Positions 9,274 through 18,328 are shown, counted from the first letter of the stretch. The stretch: 64,000 nucleotides of DNA from Weissella bombi (GCF_900094835.1 NZ_FMAO01000001.1:396345-460344); one strand, 5' to 3'. A program made the numbers and translations. The notes: generated from the letters alone by a model not told the origin.

Positions 9274-12200
9274 TTACTTAATTATATTATAAAACGCTAA
9301 CTTTGCACTATTTTGATAATGCGCAATATCAAATTCTTTTATATTTGTTTGTTGTTCCATTGTAAATAACATCTGCATAACAAATGCATTTGTTGTGACA
9401 TCTTGTGTTAACAAACCGTAAGTCTGATTCCCTAATACACCAACATTAGCGGCAATATTAGTTGCCACAATTAATCGATGTTGCATCATAGCCTCAAGTA
9501 ATACCATCGGTTGTCCTTCATACAACGAAGGATGAACAAAAACATCTGCGACTGCCAAATAATCAGCAGGATTATCAACCTGTCCTGTAAACAAAACAAC
9601 ATCAGCAATCCCTAACTGGACAGCTTGGTTTTCTAAATCACTACGGATGACACCATCCCCCACAATGATCAATTCAGCCTCTGGATGTTGCTGGTAAACT
9701 TTTGCAAAGGCATCAAGCAGCATCGTTTGATTTTTTTCAGGTGATAATCTACCGACAGCTACAAATACAAAATGGTCATAAGTTGCCCAATTACGTCCAT
9801 TTGCATAAATCAACTGCTTTGAAACACCCTGAGGTACTTCAGAAATATGGCGTGTTTGACCATCATCGGTTATTAGATTTGTCATACCATTTTGTCTAAT
9901 TAGGCTAATAAAATGACTATCTTCAAAATGCATATCAATTTTTCGTGTTATCCATGGTTTATCTAATATTGATACTGGTTTAACTTCATCAACTGGCAAA
10001 ACATCGGCTTGTAACTGAACTTCCGATTGTTCATCAACCGGTTTTGTCTCTTCAAACGTCGTCTGTCGAATATGGTCATTATGAATTACTGATTCCTTTA
10101 CCCAAACATATCGATCAGCAGTTAAAACAAAAATCATGTACTGCTTTGCCTGCCAATCCCAAACTCGAGCAAGTTCGATAATTTGGCCTGTAACCGCCAA
10201 TGTTTGTGTTTGTCTATCTGCTAGCGTGATATAGCAACTTGTCTCAAACGACTCCATTACCTCGTAATAATAATTAAAGTGCGTTGTATCCAGCACTGTC
10301 ACCATTGTAATTGGTAAGGTTATTTGCTCACCAAATGATTCAGAACCTAACACATAAACTTGTTTATCATCTACAAATTTGGCAGTTGCGTATCCGGCAA
10401 TAAGTTGCAAATCTGTCGGTACTGATCCAAATGCTGCTCGCACATTATCTTCGGCATCCGCACTTATAATTAATGATTGATCAAAATAATCCTGTAATTG
10501 AATTACATTATTGCCACTTACCGGTACATCAACCGACTGAAAATTCATGGCACTCTCATCAATCCACCATTGTTTCTTCCCGACTTTAACACGGTAATAC
10601 GTACCAATTTTAGTTTTAGCCATGGCCGTTGCCAAATAAAATTGATTAGTTACTTTCAGCTGACGTTGCTTTAAGCCACGTTTTGTTAATCCTAATGGTT
10701 GATTAGTTAGCGTTACGGGTCCTGCAATAGTAAATAATTGACGAATCCCAACATCATAACGTTGCTCTGGTACTTTATGCGAAAGCTTATTCCATAACCA
10801 TTGATAAATGGCAAAATGATTGCTCATTTGCATAGGCAACACACTGGATGCTTTCAACCATCCTAATTGTGCCTGTCGCGGTAATTTCACTTGATAATAA
10901 CGACCATCAGCTGTATCCGCCTCCGCTGTAATCTTTACAAAAGTGTGATTCAACCACTTTGCCTGTCCAATAACATCAGTTGTATCGTTTCCCTTTAAAT
11001 AAGGTGTTTTAAACAAGCGACGTTTATTGTTATAGACCCAACCAATTTGATTTTGATTTTGTTGACTAAGTAACTCATTATTTTCTTGTACACTAATGTC
11101 TCGCGCCATCACCCAACCACGTGGTAAGTCATTAATTGCTAATTTATAAACATAATGCTGATTTATTTGCGCACGACCAAGCACTCGAATCGTATCCTGC
11201 TGTTCCAACTGGATCATTGTCACCTTTTGTTCAGAAACGTCAATTAATGAATGAAACATCTGCATAGTTAATTCATTAGCTTTTGCTGATGCTTGATAAT
11301 CTTCAATAATGACGCCGTTATCCGTATCTTCTTCTTTGTCATCACTAGGCAACGTTAATGAATTTGGCACTGCTACCATTTGCTCCGGTCGCACATACTT
11401 CGCTAATTTCTTTTGATTAATTTGTTTTAGTGTTTCTGAAACCGACACGATTTTATCAAACACCGGATAAAGTGTGAACAAAGCGCCTAATTTTTTAGCA
11501 TGTACTTGTTTACCATCAATCACTTTTTGTGAATCAGCGTACAAATCATTGTGTTGATAAACAACCAATTGCTTTCTTGGCATAACTGCAAATAACTTTG
11601 AACCATTATATGAGTAGCCGGAAAAATCAATTAAAGTATCAAACTGAACACTATTAAATAAACGATCAACCTCACGTAAATACCCTTGCTTAGGAATGTT
11701 ACTATCTGACCAACCTTTAATACCATGGTCACTTACAAAACGATCCCGTTTATGCTCAGGACGGGTCAAGGCCGTAACACCAAATCGATAAATCAATCGT
11801 ACACGTTGATCTAGTTGATCGACATTATTAGTGATTTCATCTTTATTGTTATCCCACAGAAAATAAGTCACATCATAACGATCATAATCAAGATTATGGC
11901 TCAAATTAATAGCACTGGTTGTAATACCATTGTTGCCCATCCCACCAGGATAGATTAGAATTTTTGGCTTATCTAAACCAACGGCACGTTTATGTACAAT
12001 TCCCTTCACAAATTGTTGATCAAAAATTGTTGTCACCATACGTTCTGTCACATGACCATCATCATATGGCACAACTTGATCCTTCAATGCTTGATATTTT
12101 GGTGTATACTCACGTTGAATTTGATCAACATTTTGTAGACTTAGCCCCACAGCCTCAATATCATCTAAAATAGGACCTGGCAGTTCTTCATCATCAAAAT

Positions 12201-13254
12201 ACATACCACGATAACTACTGTAGAGTTCATGATCCCAAGCATAAAAAATAATTGGCTTATCAGTTACCATAAAATCAAAGAAAATACTTGAATAGTCCGT
12301 AATTAAAATATCAGTAATACCCAAAATCAAATTAGCATCCATCTCATCAGGAACTAAATATTGCTTTAATGCCTGGTGTTGACTGGCTAACTTATATGCA
12401 TACGGGTGCACTTTCACCAAAATATTTTTATCGGGATTTAATCGTTGGAGTACTTTAATCTCTTCATAAATTTGATTAATGCTACCTGATGGGTTAGAAA
12501 TTGACGTACCCTTCCATGTTGGTGTATACATCACGACCGGCTTTGTCTCATCAATAACAACTTGATGATGTTTTAAATAGTTAATCGTTTGTTCATTTTC
12601 ATCAGCATAGGTTAAATCAATACGTGGATAACCACCTTCTAATACCTCACCCTGGTACAAACCATTAAGTTTATACCTATCTAAAAAAACATGCGAAGTA
12701 TGTTCATTGGGCGAGATAATATAATCAGCCATCAACAAATTACGTTGCACGTTTTTTAACGACGTTTTTGAGCCCGGAATATCATACCCCATAAATTTCA
12801 GGGGTGTTCCATGCCATGTATTGATATACACTTGATCTGGTTTCTTATGCCAAAATGACTGGAATGTTGAATTTGTAATTAAATACTTTGCGCGTAATAA
12901 CCACTTTGCATACTCAGTAGTATTACGCTTAACCCAGATAATTTTACGCTGTAATGCAACCGGAATGTTTGCAACCATACGCTTTAAATTTTCTTGGCTA
13001 TTATCTGTGACGACCCAAACATGCTTTAAATCATGGTAGTCTTCATGTGACGCCAAGTAGCGAAAAATTGCCAACGGCGAATCAGTGATTGATTGCCCGT
13101 CACGAGCCTCATAAAGGACAACATTATCATCGACTATTGACTGGTCATAATGACGAATATAGTATTCGCGTGTCTTCTTTAGATCAGAATATTTATACGT
13201 CATTGCCACTTCAGCAACGTGAGCCAATCTTTTTGCTTTTTTCTTCAAATCCAT
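9274..13254 (-). CDS. Bifunctional TagF-GT4 polymerase with inserted GW/SH3-like repeats
   Basis: 1326 aa. Residues about 40-400 are a TagF domain with both catalytic histidines (INTWHGTPLK, KVHPYA), YTPTWKG and LITDYSSIFFDF. Residues 430-635 are the N-terminal half of a GT4 enzyme (PGGMGNNGITTSAINLSH, FDTLIDFSGY), and 1160-1326 the C-terminal half (VAVGRLSPEKNQTML, EX7E in LYEGQPMVLLEAMM). Between them lie about 390 residues with at least four repeat-like units ending in Gly/Trp patterns (PRGWVMARDIS, LGWLKASSV, QWWIDESAM, YVWVKESVI), resembling GW/SH3b modules. No signal peptide is present. A protein that transfers both glycerol phosphate and a sugar is the simplest reading. I chose the ATG at 13252-13254 (GGTGG eight bases upstream); a TTG at 13269 or the ATG at 13260 are alternatives. 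Confidence 0.88.
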   Translation of the reverse strand: MDLKKKAKRLAHVAEVAMTYKYSDLKKTREYYIRHYDQSIVDDNVVLYEARDGQSITDSPLAIFRYLASHEDYHDLKHVWVVTDNSQENLKRMVANIPVALQRKIIWVKRNTTEYAKWLLRAKYLITNSTFQSFWHKKPDQVYINTWHGTPLKFMGYDIPGSKTSLKNVQRNLLMADYIISPNEHTSHVFLDRYKLNGLYQGEVLEGGYPRIDLTYADENEQTINYLKHHQVVIDETKPVVMYTPTWKGTSISNPSGSINQIYEEIKVLQRLNPDKNILVKVHPYAYKLASQHQALKQYLVPDEMDANLILGITDILITDYSSIFFDFMVTDKPIIFYAWDHELYSSYRGMYFDDEELPGPILDDIEAVGLSLQNVDQIQREYTPKYQALKDQVVPYDDGHVTERMVTTIFDQQFVKGIVHKRAVGLDKPKILIYPGGMGNNGITTSAINLSHNLDYDRYDVTYFLWDNNKDEITNNVDQLDQRVRLIYRFGVTALTRPEHKRDRFVSDHGIKGWSDSNIPKQGYLREVDRLFNSVQFDTLIDFSGYSYNGSKLFAVMPRKQLVVYQHNDLYADSQKVIDGKQVHAKKLGALFTLYPVFDKIVSVSETLKQINQKKLAKYVRPEQMVAVPNSLTLPSDDKEEDTDNGVIIEDYQASAKANELTMQMFHSLIDVSEQKVTMIQLEQQDTIRVLGRAQINQHYVYKLAINDLPRGWVMARDISVQENNELLSQQNQNQIGWVYNNKRRLFKTPYLKGNDTTDVIGQAKWLNHTFVKITAEADTADGRYYQVKLPRQAQLGWLKASSVLPMQMSNHFAIYQWLWNKLSHKVPEQRYDVGIRQLFTIAGPVTLTNQPLGLTKRGLKQRQLKVTNQFYLATAMAKTKIGTYYRVKVGKKQWWIDESAMNFQSVDVPVSGNNVIQLQDYFDQSLIISADAEDNVRAAFGSVPTDLQLIAGYATAKFVDDKQVYVLGSESFGEQITLPITMVTVLDTTHFNYYYEVMESFETSCYITLADRQTQTLAVTGQIIELARVWDWQAKQYMIFVLTADRYVWVKESVIHNDHIRQTTFEETKPVDEQSEVQLQADVLPVDEVKPVSILDKPWITRKIDMHFEDSHFISLIRQNGMTNLITDDGQTRHISEVPQGVSKQLIYANGRNWATYDHFVFVAVGRLSPEKNQTMLLDAFAKVYQQHPEAELIIVGDGVIRSDLENQAVQLGIADVVLFTGQVDNPADYLAVADVFVHPSLYEGQPMVLLEAMMQHRLIVATNIAANVGVLGNQTYGLLTQDVTTNAFVMQMLFTMEQQTNIKEFDIAHYQNSAKLAFYNIIK

Positions 13255-13272
13255 ACTCATATCCACCAAGTC

Positions 13273-14013
13273 TTACATTAAAAATACTTTCTTAACGTCA
13301 TGTTTGCTTTCAAATAACACATCATAGTGTCGGTTCAAATTAATGACATAGTCATCCGGTGCAATGATTTGATCAAACCATTGCTCATATAAACCAACTT
13401 CATCATAAACAACTGGTTCATCCCAACCAACTAATTGATAGTCTGACCGTAAACCACGTTCGTCAAAGTGAACAATTAACTGTGGCACTAATTCGGTATC
13501 AACATATTCATCAGACAATGGTAACTTTGTTTTTGTGTCAAAGTGACGAATAACTTGGATATTGCCAGAACTGTTAACTGAAACACGTTGATGAGGTCGT
13601 TTTTCACCGGGCTTAGCAAAATCAACAGCCGTTACATGACCCGCTTTATTTGTAATAATGGCAATTCTTACATCACCATTCTGCTTAAACAAACGTTGAC
13701 CGTCTGCTTTCTTTTCGACAGTCATCTTTTGATCACCAATGTAATCCTTTGTAAATTTATTAACATTATCACGAACATCACTATGTAGGTATTGTGATAC
13801 GTAAAAACCTTCAATTTTTACACCAGGCAATTCTTTTGATAATTGCTCATACTCATGAATAAGCGTATTATAATCACCCTTATAACGTGGATCCAAAATA
13901 GTTAACGCTAACGAGTTACCAATTAATTGACTCATATTGGCAACATACTTTTTAATTGCACTAATATCAGTTTTCTCCAATTTATCAATGATTATTTTCA
14001 CTTGATTATCCAT
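13273..14013 (-). CDS. TagE/GtfA N-terminal-like protein without catalytic domain
   Basis: 246 aa, no signal peptide or membrane segment. The middle (about 105-200) has the repeated beta-strand style RVSVNSSGNIQVIRHFD ... LIVHFDERGLRSDYQL seen in the region before the catalytic domain of poly(glycerol-phosphate) glucosyltransferases and related enzymes (DUF1975-type). The protein stops at DDYVINLNRHYDVLFESKHD, about where the catalytic half would begin in such enzymes, and no glycosyltransferase motif follows in any frame before the next gene. It may be a chaperone-like or chain-binding partner of the TagF-GT4 protein encoded 18 bases downstream, or a remnant. Start ATG with GAGGG eight bases upstream. 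The family assignment is tentative. Confidence 0.7.
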   Translation of the reverse strand: MDNQVKIIIDKLEKTDISAIKKYVANMSQLIGNSLALTILDPRYKGDYNTLIHEYEQLSKELPGVKIEGFYVSQYLHSDVRDNVNKFTKDYIGDQKMTVEKKADGQRLFKQNGDVRIAIITNKAGHVTAVDFAKPGEKRPHQRVSVNSSGNIQVIRHFDTKTKLPLSDEYVDTELVPQLIVHFDERGLRSDYQLVGWDEPVVYDEVGLYEQWFDQIIAPDDYVINLNRHYDVLFESKHDVKKVFLM

Positions 14014-14044
14014 GTGTATGTCCCTCTTTAATTTTTATATGTAT

Positions 14045-14060
14045 CCAGGTATTAACCTGG
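14045..14060. other. Intercistronic hairpin without T-tail
   Basis: CCAGG and CCTGG enclose six bases in the 58-base gap between two teichoic acid genes. In the direction of transcription no T-run follows, so it is more likely an mRNA stability or processing element than a terminator. Confidence 0.4.
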
Positions 14061-14071
14061 TTTAAAACTGC

Positions 14072-14461
14072 CTAATTTACATAGACAATAAATTGAGAAT
14101 CATGATCAGGTACGCCGTTTACAATCGGACTAACACGCCAACCCTCTTTAACTTTGGCAACATAATATGACCATGAACGATTGCCTTTATCTTTACTTGC
14201 TAGTACCAAACGGCCGCGAGTACGATTAGTAAACCGATTATCAACCACTACTAAATCTTCACCTTTAGTATTTTTTACTTCAGATCCAGCCACAGTCATC
14301 TTTTGCCAGCGTTTTGTACTGGTTGTTTGATACGTTCCATTGGGAATAATTGGCGTATTATCAGCGTACCCAAACACATGGCTACGTTCCGCAAAGGCTC
14401 CAATCATAATTCCAATAATTAAAACTGCCAAAACCTGAATAATGCCTAATTTCTTTTTCAT
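14072..14461 (-). CDS. Small exported or membrane-anchored protein, function unknown
   Basis: 129 aa. Residues 1-30 are a signal peptide or N-terminal anchor (KKK followed by a hydrophobic stretch IIQVLAVLIIGIMIGAF); a clear cleavage site is not obvious, so it may stay anchored. The remaining 100 residues are basic and polar and end in SQFIVYVN. I do not recognise the family. It lies between the broken tagG and the TagE-N-like gene, with AAAGGA in front of the ATG, so it is expected to act outside the membrane near the exported polymer. No cysteine is present, so it is not a lipoprotein. Confidence 0.75.
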   Translation of the reverse strand: MKKKLGIIQVLAVLIIGIMIGAFAERSHVFGYADNTPIIPNGTYQTTSTKRWQKMTVAGSEVKNTKGEDLVVVDNRFTNRTRGRLVLASKDKGNRSWSYYVAKVKEGWRVSPIVNGVPDHDSQFIVYVN

Positions 14462-14472
14462 TTTTATATCCT

Positions 14473-15297
14473 TTATACAAAGTCCATGAAGCGACTACGG
14501 AAACGCATATGAATATGTGCCCCGACTACTAGCAAAATAATTGTAATTCCCCAGAAAACCAAATTAGCGGTTACATTATGCCAAAACCACACGGGATTTT
14601 CTAGCAAAGTTTCTCGGAAACCTTGAATAATGTAATACAAGGGATTGATTTTCAAAATATTTGATAGTAACAAAGGGAAAGTTGGGCTATCAACTGGAAT
14701 GATTACCCCAGATATCCACATCCCAACACGTAATACAGCCGTATATGCATTATAAAAATCGGGCACTAACACTGTAATTGTTGATGTTACTAGCGATAAT
14801 GCGTATAAGAAAACAAACATGGCAATAAAATAATAAAAGAACTGCAACCAATAAATTGATGGTTTAACATTCATAAATAATATTGCGAAAAAGGCCATTC
14901 CCAACATTACAAAGTACCGACGTAATTCGGTCACAATTTCAGTCAATGGAATTGCAGCTAATGAAAACTTCATCCGTGATAGCATATTCACTTGTGATTG
15001 AATACTCTTAGCTGATTTTTACATCGCTGACTGCATGAAGAAATACGTCACCATTCCTAACGCAATCCAAGCAATATAGCCAGCTAACCCAGTTGCATGT
15101 GGGTTACCTTTATCACTACCATTACGGACCGCAAACATCAAAATCATAATACCAATTTGTAATGCAGGATCCGCAAAGTGCCAAAAATCACCTAAGTAAT
15201 TTTGACGATACGTTTGATCGTTATTATAGCGCGCAATTCGACGAACGACCGGCCAACTTTTGACCAACTCTTTAAAAATTTTCCAAATATCTTTCAA
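14473..15297 (-). pseudogene. tagG: Teichoic acid ABC exporter permease, interrupted by in-frame stop
   Basis: TagG is the membrane subunit that, with TagH, moves lipid-linked teichoic acid across the membrane. Reading from 15297, the first 92 codons (VVRRIARYNNDQTYRQNYLG, then hydrophobic segments) end at a TAA at 15019-15021. The same frame then continues KSAKSIQSQVNMLSRMKFSLAAIP and on to a normal end at 14473. Aligned by eye with a typical TagG, the TAA replaces exactly one residue with no gap, so a single base change explains it. Full length would be about 274 codons, as usual for the family. A GTG at 14991 could give a 172-residue C-terminal piece. True mutation, recoding or sequencing error cannot be told apart here. 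Confidence 0.88.
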
Positions 15298-15302
15298 AAC
15301 GT

Positions 15303-16583
15303 CTACCTCTCAACCGGTAAGGTTAACACTTGCCCGGGTGTTACCACTTGATCTGTTAACTGATTAGCTTGCATGATTGCTTCCACTGATATATTAGTCT
15401 TTTGTGAAATGCCTGCCAGCGTCTCACCGTCTTGAACGGTATAAGTATTCTGAGCCACCTTATACACAGGAGCCTCTTGTGGTCTTGCCGAACCGTCACG
15501 CCCATGACGACGGTCTAATTGCGCTAACTTTGATGGTGCAAAATTTGTCACCAAATGTGTTGGATGTGCCATAACATTTGCCCATGACATATTCAATAAT
15601 TGCTTGTTAATTAAGCCAACAGTCAACACAATCATTACAACTAAGAAGATACGGGTTACCCAACCCATTTTTTCATTATCTTCAATAAAGGCATGCGCAT
15701 TTTCTTTTTGACGTTGCATTGCCATCGTCGGATCATCTAATAGCTGTCGATTACGTTCAATCTGTTTCAAATGTTCTAACGTAAACGACTTTTGCGCATC
15801 TTTATAACGTTTTTGATATGCTAATCGTTCATTCTCTGAAAAACGATTAAATCGCTTCAAAAAGTGTTCGTATTCAGGCATTACCTCATCGATAGGTCCA
15901 TCCATGCGGATATCACCATAGTGCATCCAAATTACCCGATCCGCCATTTGGCGCATCTGAGCTGCCGAATGTGATACGAAGAAGATGGTCTTCCCTTCTT
16001 CTTTAAAGCGCTTGGTACGTTCCATTGACTTTTGCGTAAAGGTTGGGTCACCAACTGACAAAGCCTCATCAATAATGACAATATCAGCATCTGAATAAAC
16101 TGAGATGGCAAAACCTAACTTTGACTTCATACCAGATGAATATGACTTTACAGGCTGATCAATAAAATCGCCTAATTCAGAAAATTCAATGATGTCATCC
16201 ATTTTTTCATCGATTTCTTTTTCAGTCATCCCCTGCATGAGAGCCTTCAAACGGATATTAGCGCGTCCAGTTAGCTGCGGACGCATACCTGCACCAATTG
16301 CAATAATTGATGTTGACCCATTAATAGTCATTTGTCCACTTGTTGGTTGCGTTAGACCAGCTACCATTTCTAGTAAGGTAGATTTACCAGAACCATTGGT
16401 TCCAATTACCCCAATGGTTTCCCCTGCATGGGCTTCAAAAGAAACCCCTTTAACTGCCCAAAAATTTGGAATACCTTTACCCCAAAATTTAAAGACAGCT
16501 TTTACTTTATCTGATTGTCGTTCAGCCAAATCAAATCGCTTGGTGACATGGTTTGCTGCAACGGTTACTTTTTTTTCAACCAT
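15303..16583 (-). CDS. tagH: Teichoic acid ABC exporter ATPase with C-terminal LysM domain
   Basis: 426 aa. Residues 1-245 are the ATPase: Walker A GTNGSGKS (61-68), signature YSSGMKSKL, Walker B DIVIIDEAL and the switch His in FFVSHS. A linker (about 250-305) leads to one membrane span (TRIFLVVMIVLTVGLI), then an outer segment ending in a LysM domain (YTVQDGETLAGISQKTN ... PGQVLTLPV, about 378-424). TagH with an extracellular tail is known in Firmicutes, though there the tail is often of other types. LysM binds peptidoglycan, so the exporter may be tethered to the wall where the polymer is attached. It lies 5 bases before tagG. Start ATG with AGG upstream. Confidence 0.95.
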   Translation of the reverse strand: MVEKKVTVAANHVTKRFDLAERQSDKVKAVFKFWGKGIPNFWAVKGVSFEAHAGETIGVIGTNGSGKSTLLEMVAGLTQPTSGQMTINGSTSIIAIGAGMRPQLTGRANIRLKALMQGMTEKEIDEKMDDIIEFSELGDFIDQPVKSYSSGMKSKLGFAISVYSDADIVIIDEALSVGDPTFTQKSMERTKRFKEEGKTIFFVSHSAAQMRQMADRVIWMHYGDIRMDGPIDEVMPEYEHFLKRFNRFSENERLAYQKRYKDAQKSFTLEHLKQIERNRQLLDDPTMAMQRQKENAHAFIEDNEKMGWVTRIFLVVMIVLTVGLINKQLLNMSWANVMAHPTHLVTNFAPSKLAQLDRRHGRDGSARPQEAPVYKVAQNTYTVQDGETLAGISQKTNISVEAIMQANQLTDQVVTPGQVLTLPVER

Positions 16584-16598
16584 TTTTCTAACCTATCT

Positions 16599-17471
16599 TT
16601 ACTGTGCTATGTCTTGTTCATCAACAGATTCTGTCTCCATCGATGCTGACTCGCCATCAGAAGCATTCGTATCTTCACTAGCCTCACTACTTGTACTATC
16701 GGAACTGCCTACATCACTATTATCAGTTGCTGGTGCCTCAGATGATGGTGTCCAAACGGGTTCGTAAGATGGTGCTGGAACCGGATCTTGTGCAACACCG
16801 GTATCAGGAGCAGGCGTTGTGCTTTCAGAAGCTTCAGGTTCGCTAGGTACGACTTCCTCACTACTTGACTCTTCACTAACTGCCTCTTCTGTATCTGGTA
16901 CGACTTCTTCTGGCTCAGAAGATGATGATTCACTGACCTCTACGCTTGAAGATGACTCACTGCTTGATGTTGATACTTGTTTACCATTATCCTTCAAAAC
17001 CGTCATATGCTTCACAACTTTATTTTCACCACGTGTTGCCGTCACCGTATACTTACCTGGCATCACAAAAGTTATCAAAATATCTTTTTTTACTTCATTA
17101 GGCTTATAGTTCAAATCATGCAATTGCTTATGACTACTTGTAATCTTAATTGCCGTATTTTTTGACACATGAATTTTAATTTTGGCTTGACCATCTTTAA
17201 TACGAACTTTTTTAGCGCTTAAATGCACCAATTCGGCATCGTACATCTGATCAGCACGAATTTGCTTTTGATGTTCAACTGCTGCCCGATGAGCATCATG
17301 CTCTTTATTAATTGAAAAGCCGGCCACTAACGCGACAATAATACCGAAGAAAAGAAAAAAGTGACCCATTCTTTTTGAACGATCAATCTTTTTGACCCAA
17401 GAAAAAATAGTTACAAATAGACCAAAAATAGCGACAACAATTGCAATGAGTAGTATGTATAAACTAATCAT
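16599..17471 (-). CDS. Two-span membrane protein with Ser/Glu-rich tail
   Basis: 290 aa. Two hydrophobic segments (about 3-26 and 38-58) are followed by a basic, beta-rich domain (about 80-165, VRIKDGQAKIKIHV ... VMPGKYTVTATRG) that looks like a small Ig-like fold. From about residue 170 the chain is a low-complexity tail of Ser, Glu, Pro and Thr running to the C-terminus, probably outside the membrane. I know no family name for it. Its ATG overlaps the licD stop by 8 bases, with AAAGGAG in front, so it is translated with licD and lies just before tagH. A scaffold or spacer for the export machinery is a guess from position. Confidence 0.75.
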   Translation of the reverse strand: MISLYILLIAIVVAIFGLFVTIFSWVKKIDRSKRMGHFFLFFGIIVALVAGFSINKEHDAHRAAVEHQKQIRADQMYDAELVHLSAKKVRIKDGQAKIKIHVSKNTAIKITSSHKQLHDLNYKPNEVKKDILITFVMPGKYTVTATRGENKVVKHMTVLKDNGKQVSTSSSESSSSVEVSESSSSEPEEVVPDTEEAVSEESSSEEVVPSEPEASESTTPAPDTGVAQDPVPAPSYEPVWTPSSEAPATDNSDVGSSDSTSSEASEDTNASDGESASMETESVDEQDIAQ

Positions 17472-18297
17472 GTACTTCTACTCCTTTATAATAAAAGCGG
17501 GCATGCGTTTTACGCTTGCTCTTAGATGGTAAAGCTTGCCAATCGCCATACATTTGCGTTAAATAATGTTGACTGGCAGCCGGTATGTATACATTTAAAT
17601 CTTCAAACTTTACTAGCTGACGTTGCTGATAAATTGACAAAGGAAAATTTTCCCTGGTTTTATTCAATCCTTGCACAATATATAAGCTATAGATATCAGA
17701 TTTATTTTCATTTCGCCGATTCGTTTTTTGTGCTAATCGATTCATTTTATTAACCCACCAGGCGGTTGTATGTCGTTTTGCATACTTGATTAACAAAGGT
17801 TTTAGCCACCAAGCCGGTTCCTTATGTGAAATTGCTAAACGTCGTGTTGAATTTCGCATCACATCTAAATATTTCATATGATAATAAGCGATTTTTTGTC
17901 CAATTCCAGATGACGGTACTGCATCAATTGGAAAAATATCAACGTAAACGCCATTATTAACGGTTGCCCACTTACCGTCAGCTTGTGTATATGTATCACT
18001 TACTCTGGCATAACCATACAGCCAATTTTCAGTATTTAATGGTGTTAATATTTTATACCGTGTATCATTTGGCTCATACTCGCGAATAAACCGTTCATAC
18101 TCATGACGTGGTAAGGCTACGTCAGCATCATCATCCCATGGAATAAATCCCTGATGACGCACAGCACCTAACGCACTGCCACCAGTTAAAACATAATGAT
18201 AATCATGTGTATCAAAATACGTTATAACATCTTTTAAAATGGCTAACATAATTTTCTGTACATCAGGTACAGTTAAATAATTTTGTTGTTGCGCCAT
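17464..18297 (-). CDS. licD: LicD-family phosphotransferase
   Basis: LicD proteins transfer a phosphorylated alcohol such as phosphocholine, or a related group, onto sugars of teichoic acids. The nucleotidyltransferase-like core is plain: LTGGSALGAVRHQGFIPWDD with the acidic DDDADV that binds metal, then FPIDAVP. I chose the ATG at 18295-18297 (277 aa), with GGGG seven bases upstream; the ATG at 18330 is weaker and overlaps an inverted repeat. It is the first gene of the long teichoic acid operon. No choline-uptake or activation genes (licA, licB, licC) are seen in the window, so the group transferred is unknown. Confidence 0.88.
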   Translation of the reverse strand: MAQQQNYLTVPDVQKIMLAILKDVITYFDTHDYHYVLTGGSALGAVRHQGFIPWDDDADVALPRHEYERFIREYEPNDTRYKILTPLNTENWLYGYARVSDTYTQADGKWATVNNGVYVDIFPIDAVPSSGIGQKIAYYHMKYLDVMRNSTRRLAISHKEPAWWLKPLLIKYAKRHTTAWWVNKMNRLAQKTNRRNENKSDIYSLYIVQGLNKTRENFPLSIYQQRQLVKFEDLNVYIPAASQHYLTQMYGDWQALPSKSKRKTHARFYYKGVEVHD

Positions 18298-18328
18298 TAA
18301 CTTACCCCAATTCCTAAACAAATCATTC

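Noticed and set aside
14473-14991. 172-residue open frame as a separate ABC permease gene
   Set aside because: It is the in-frame continuation of tagG after the TAA at 15019-15021 and starts only by an internal GTG; I report both pieces as one interrupted gene.
16189-16767. 192-codon plus-strand frame opposite tagH
   Set aside because: Overlaps tagH and the Ser-rich gene on the other strand, no recognisable domain or Shine-Dalgarno.
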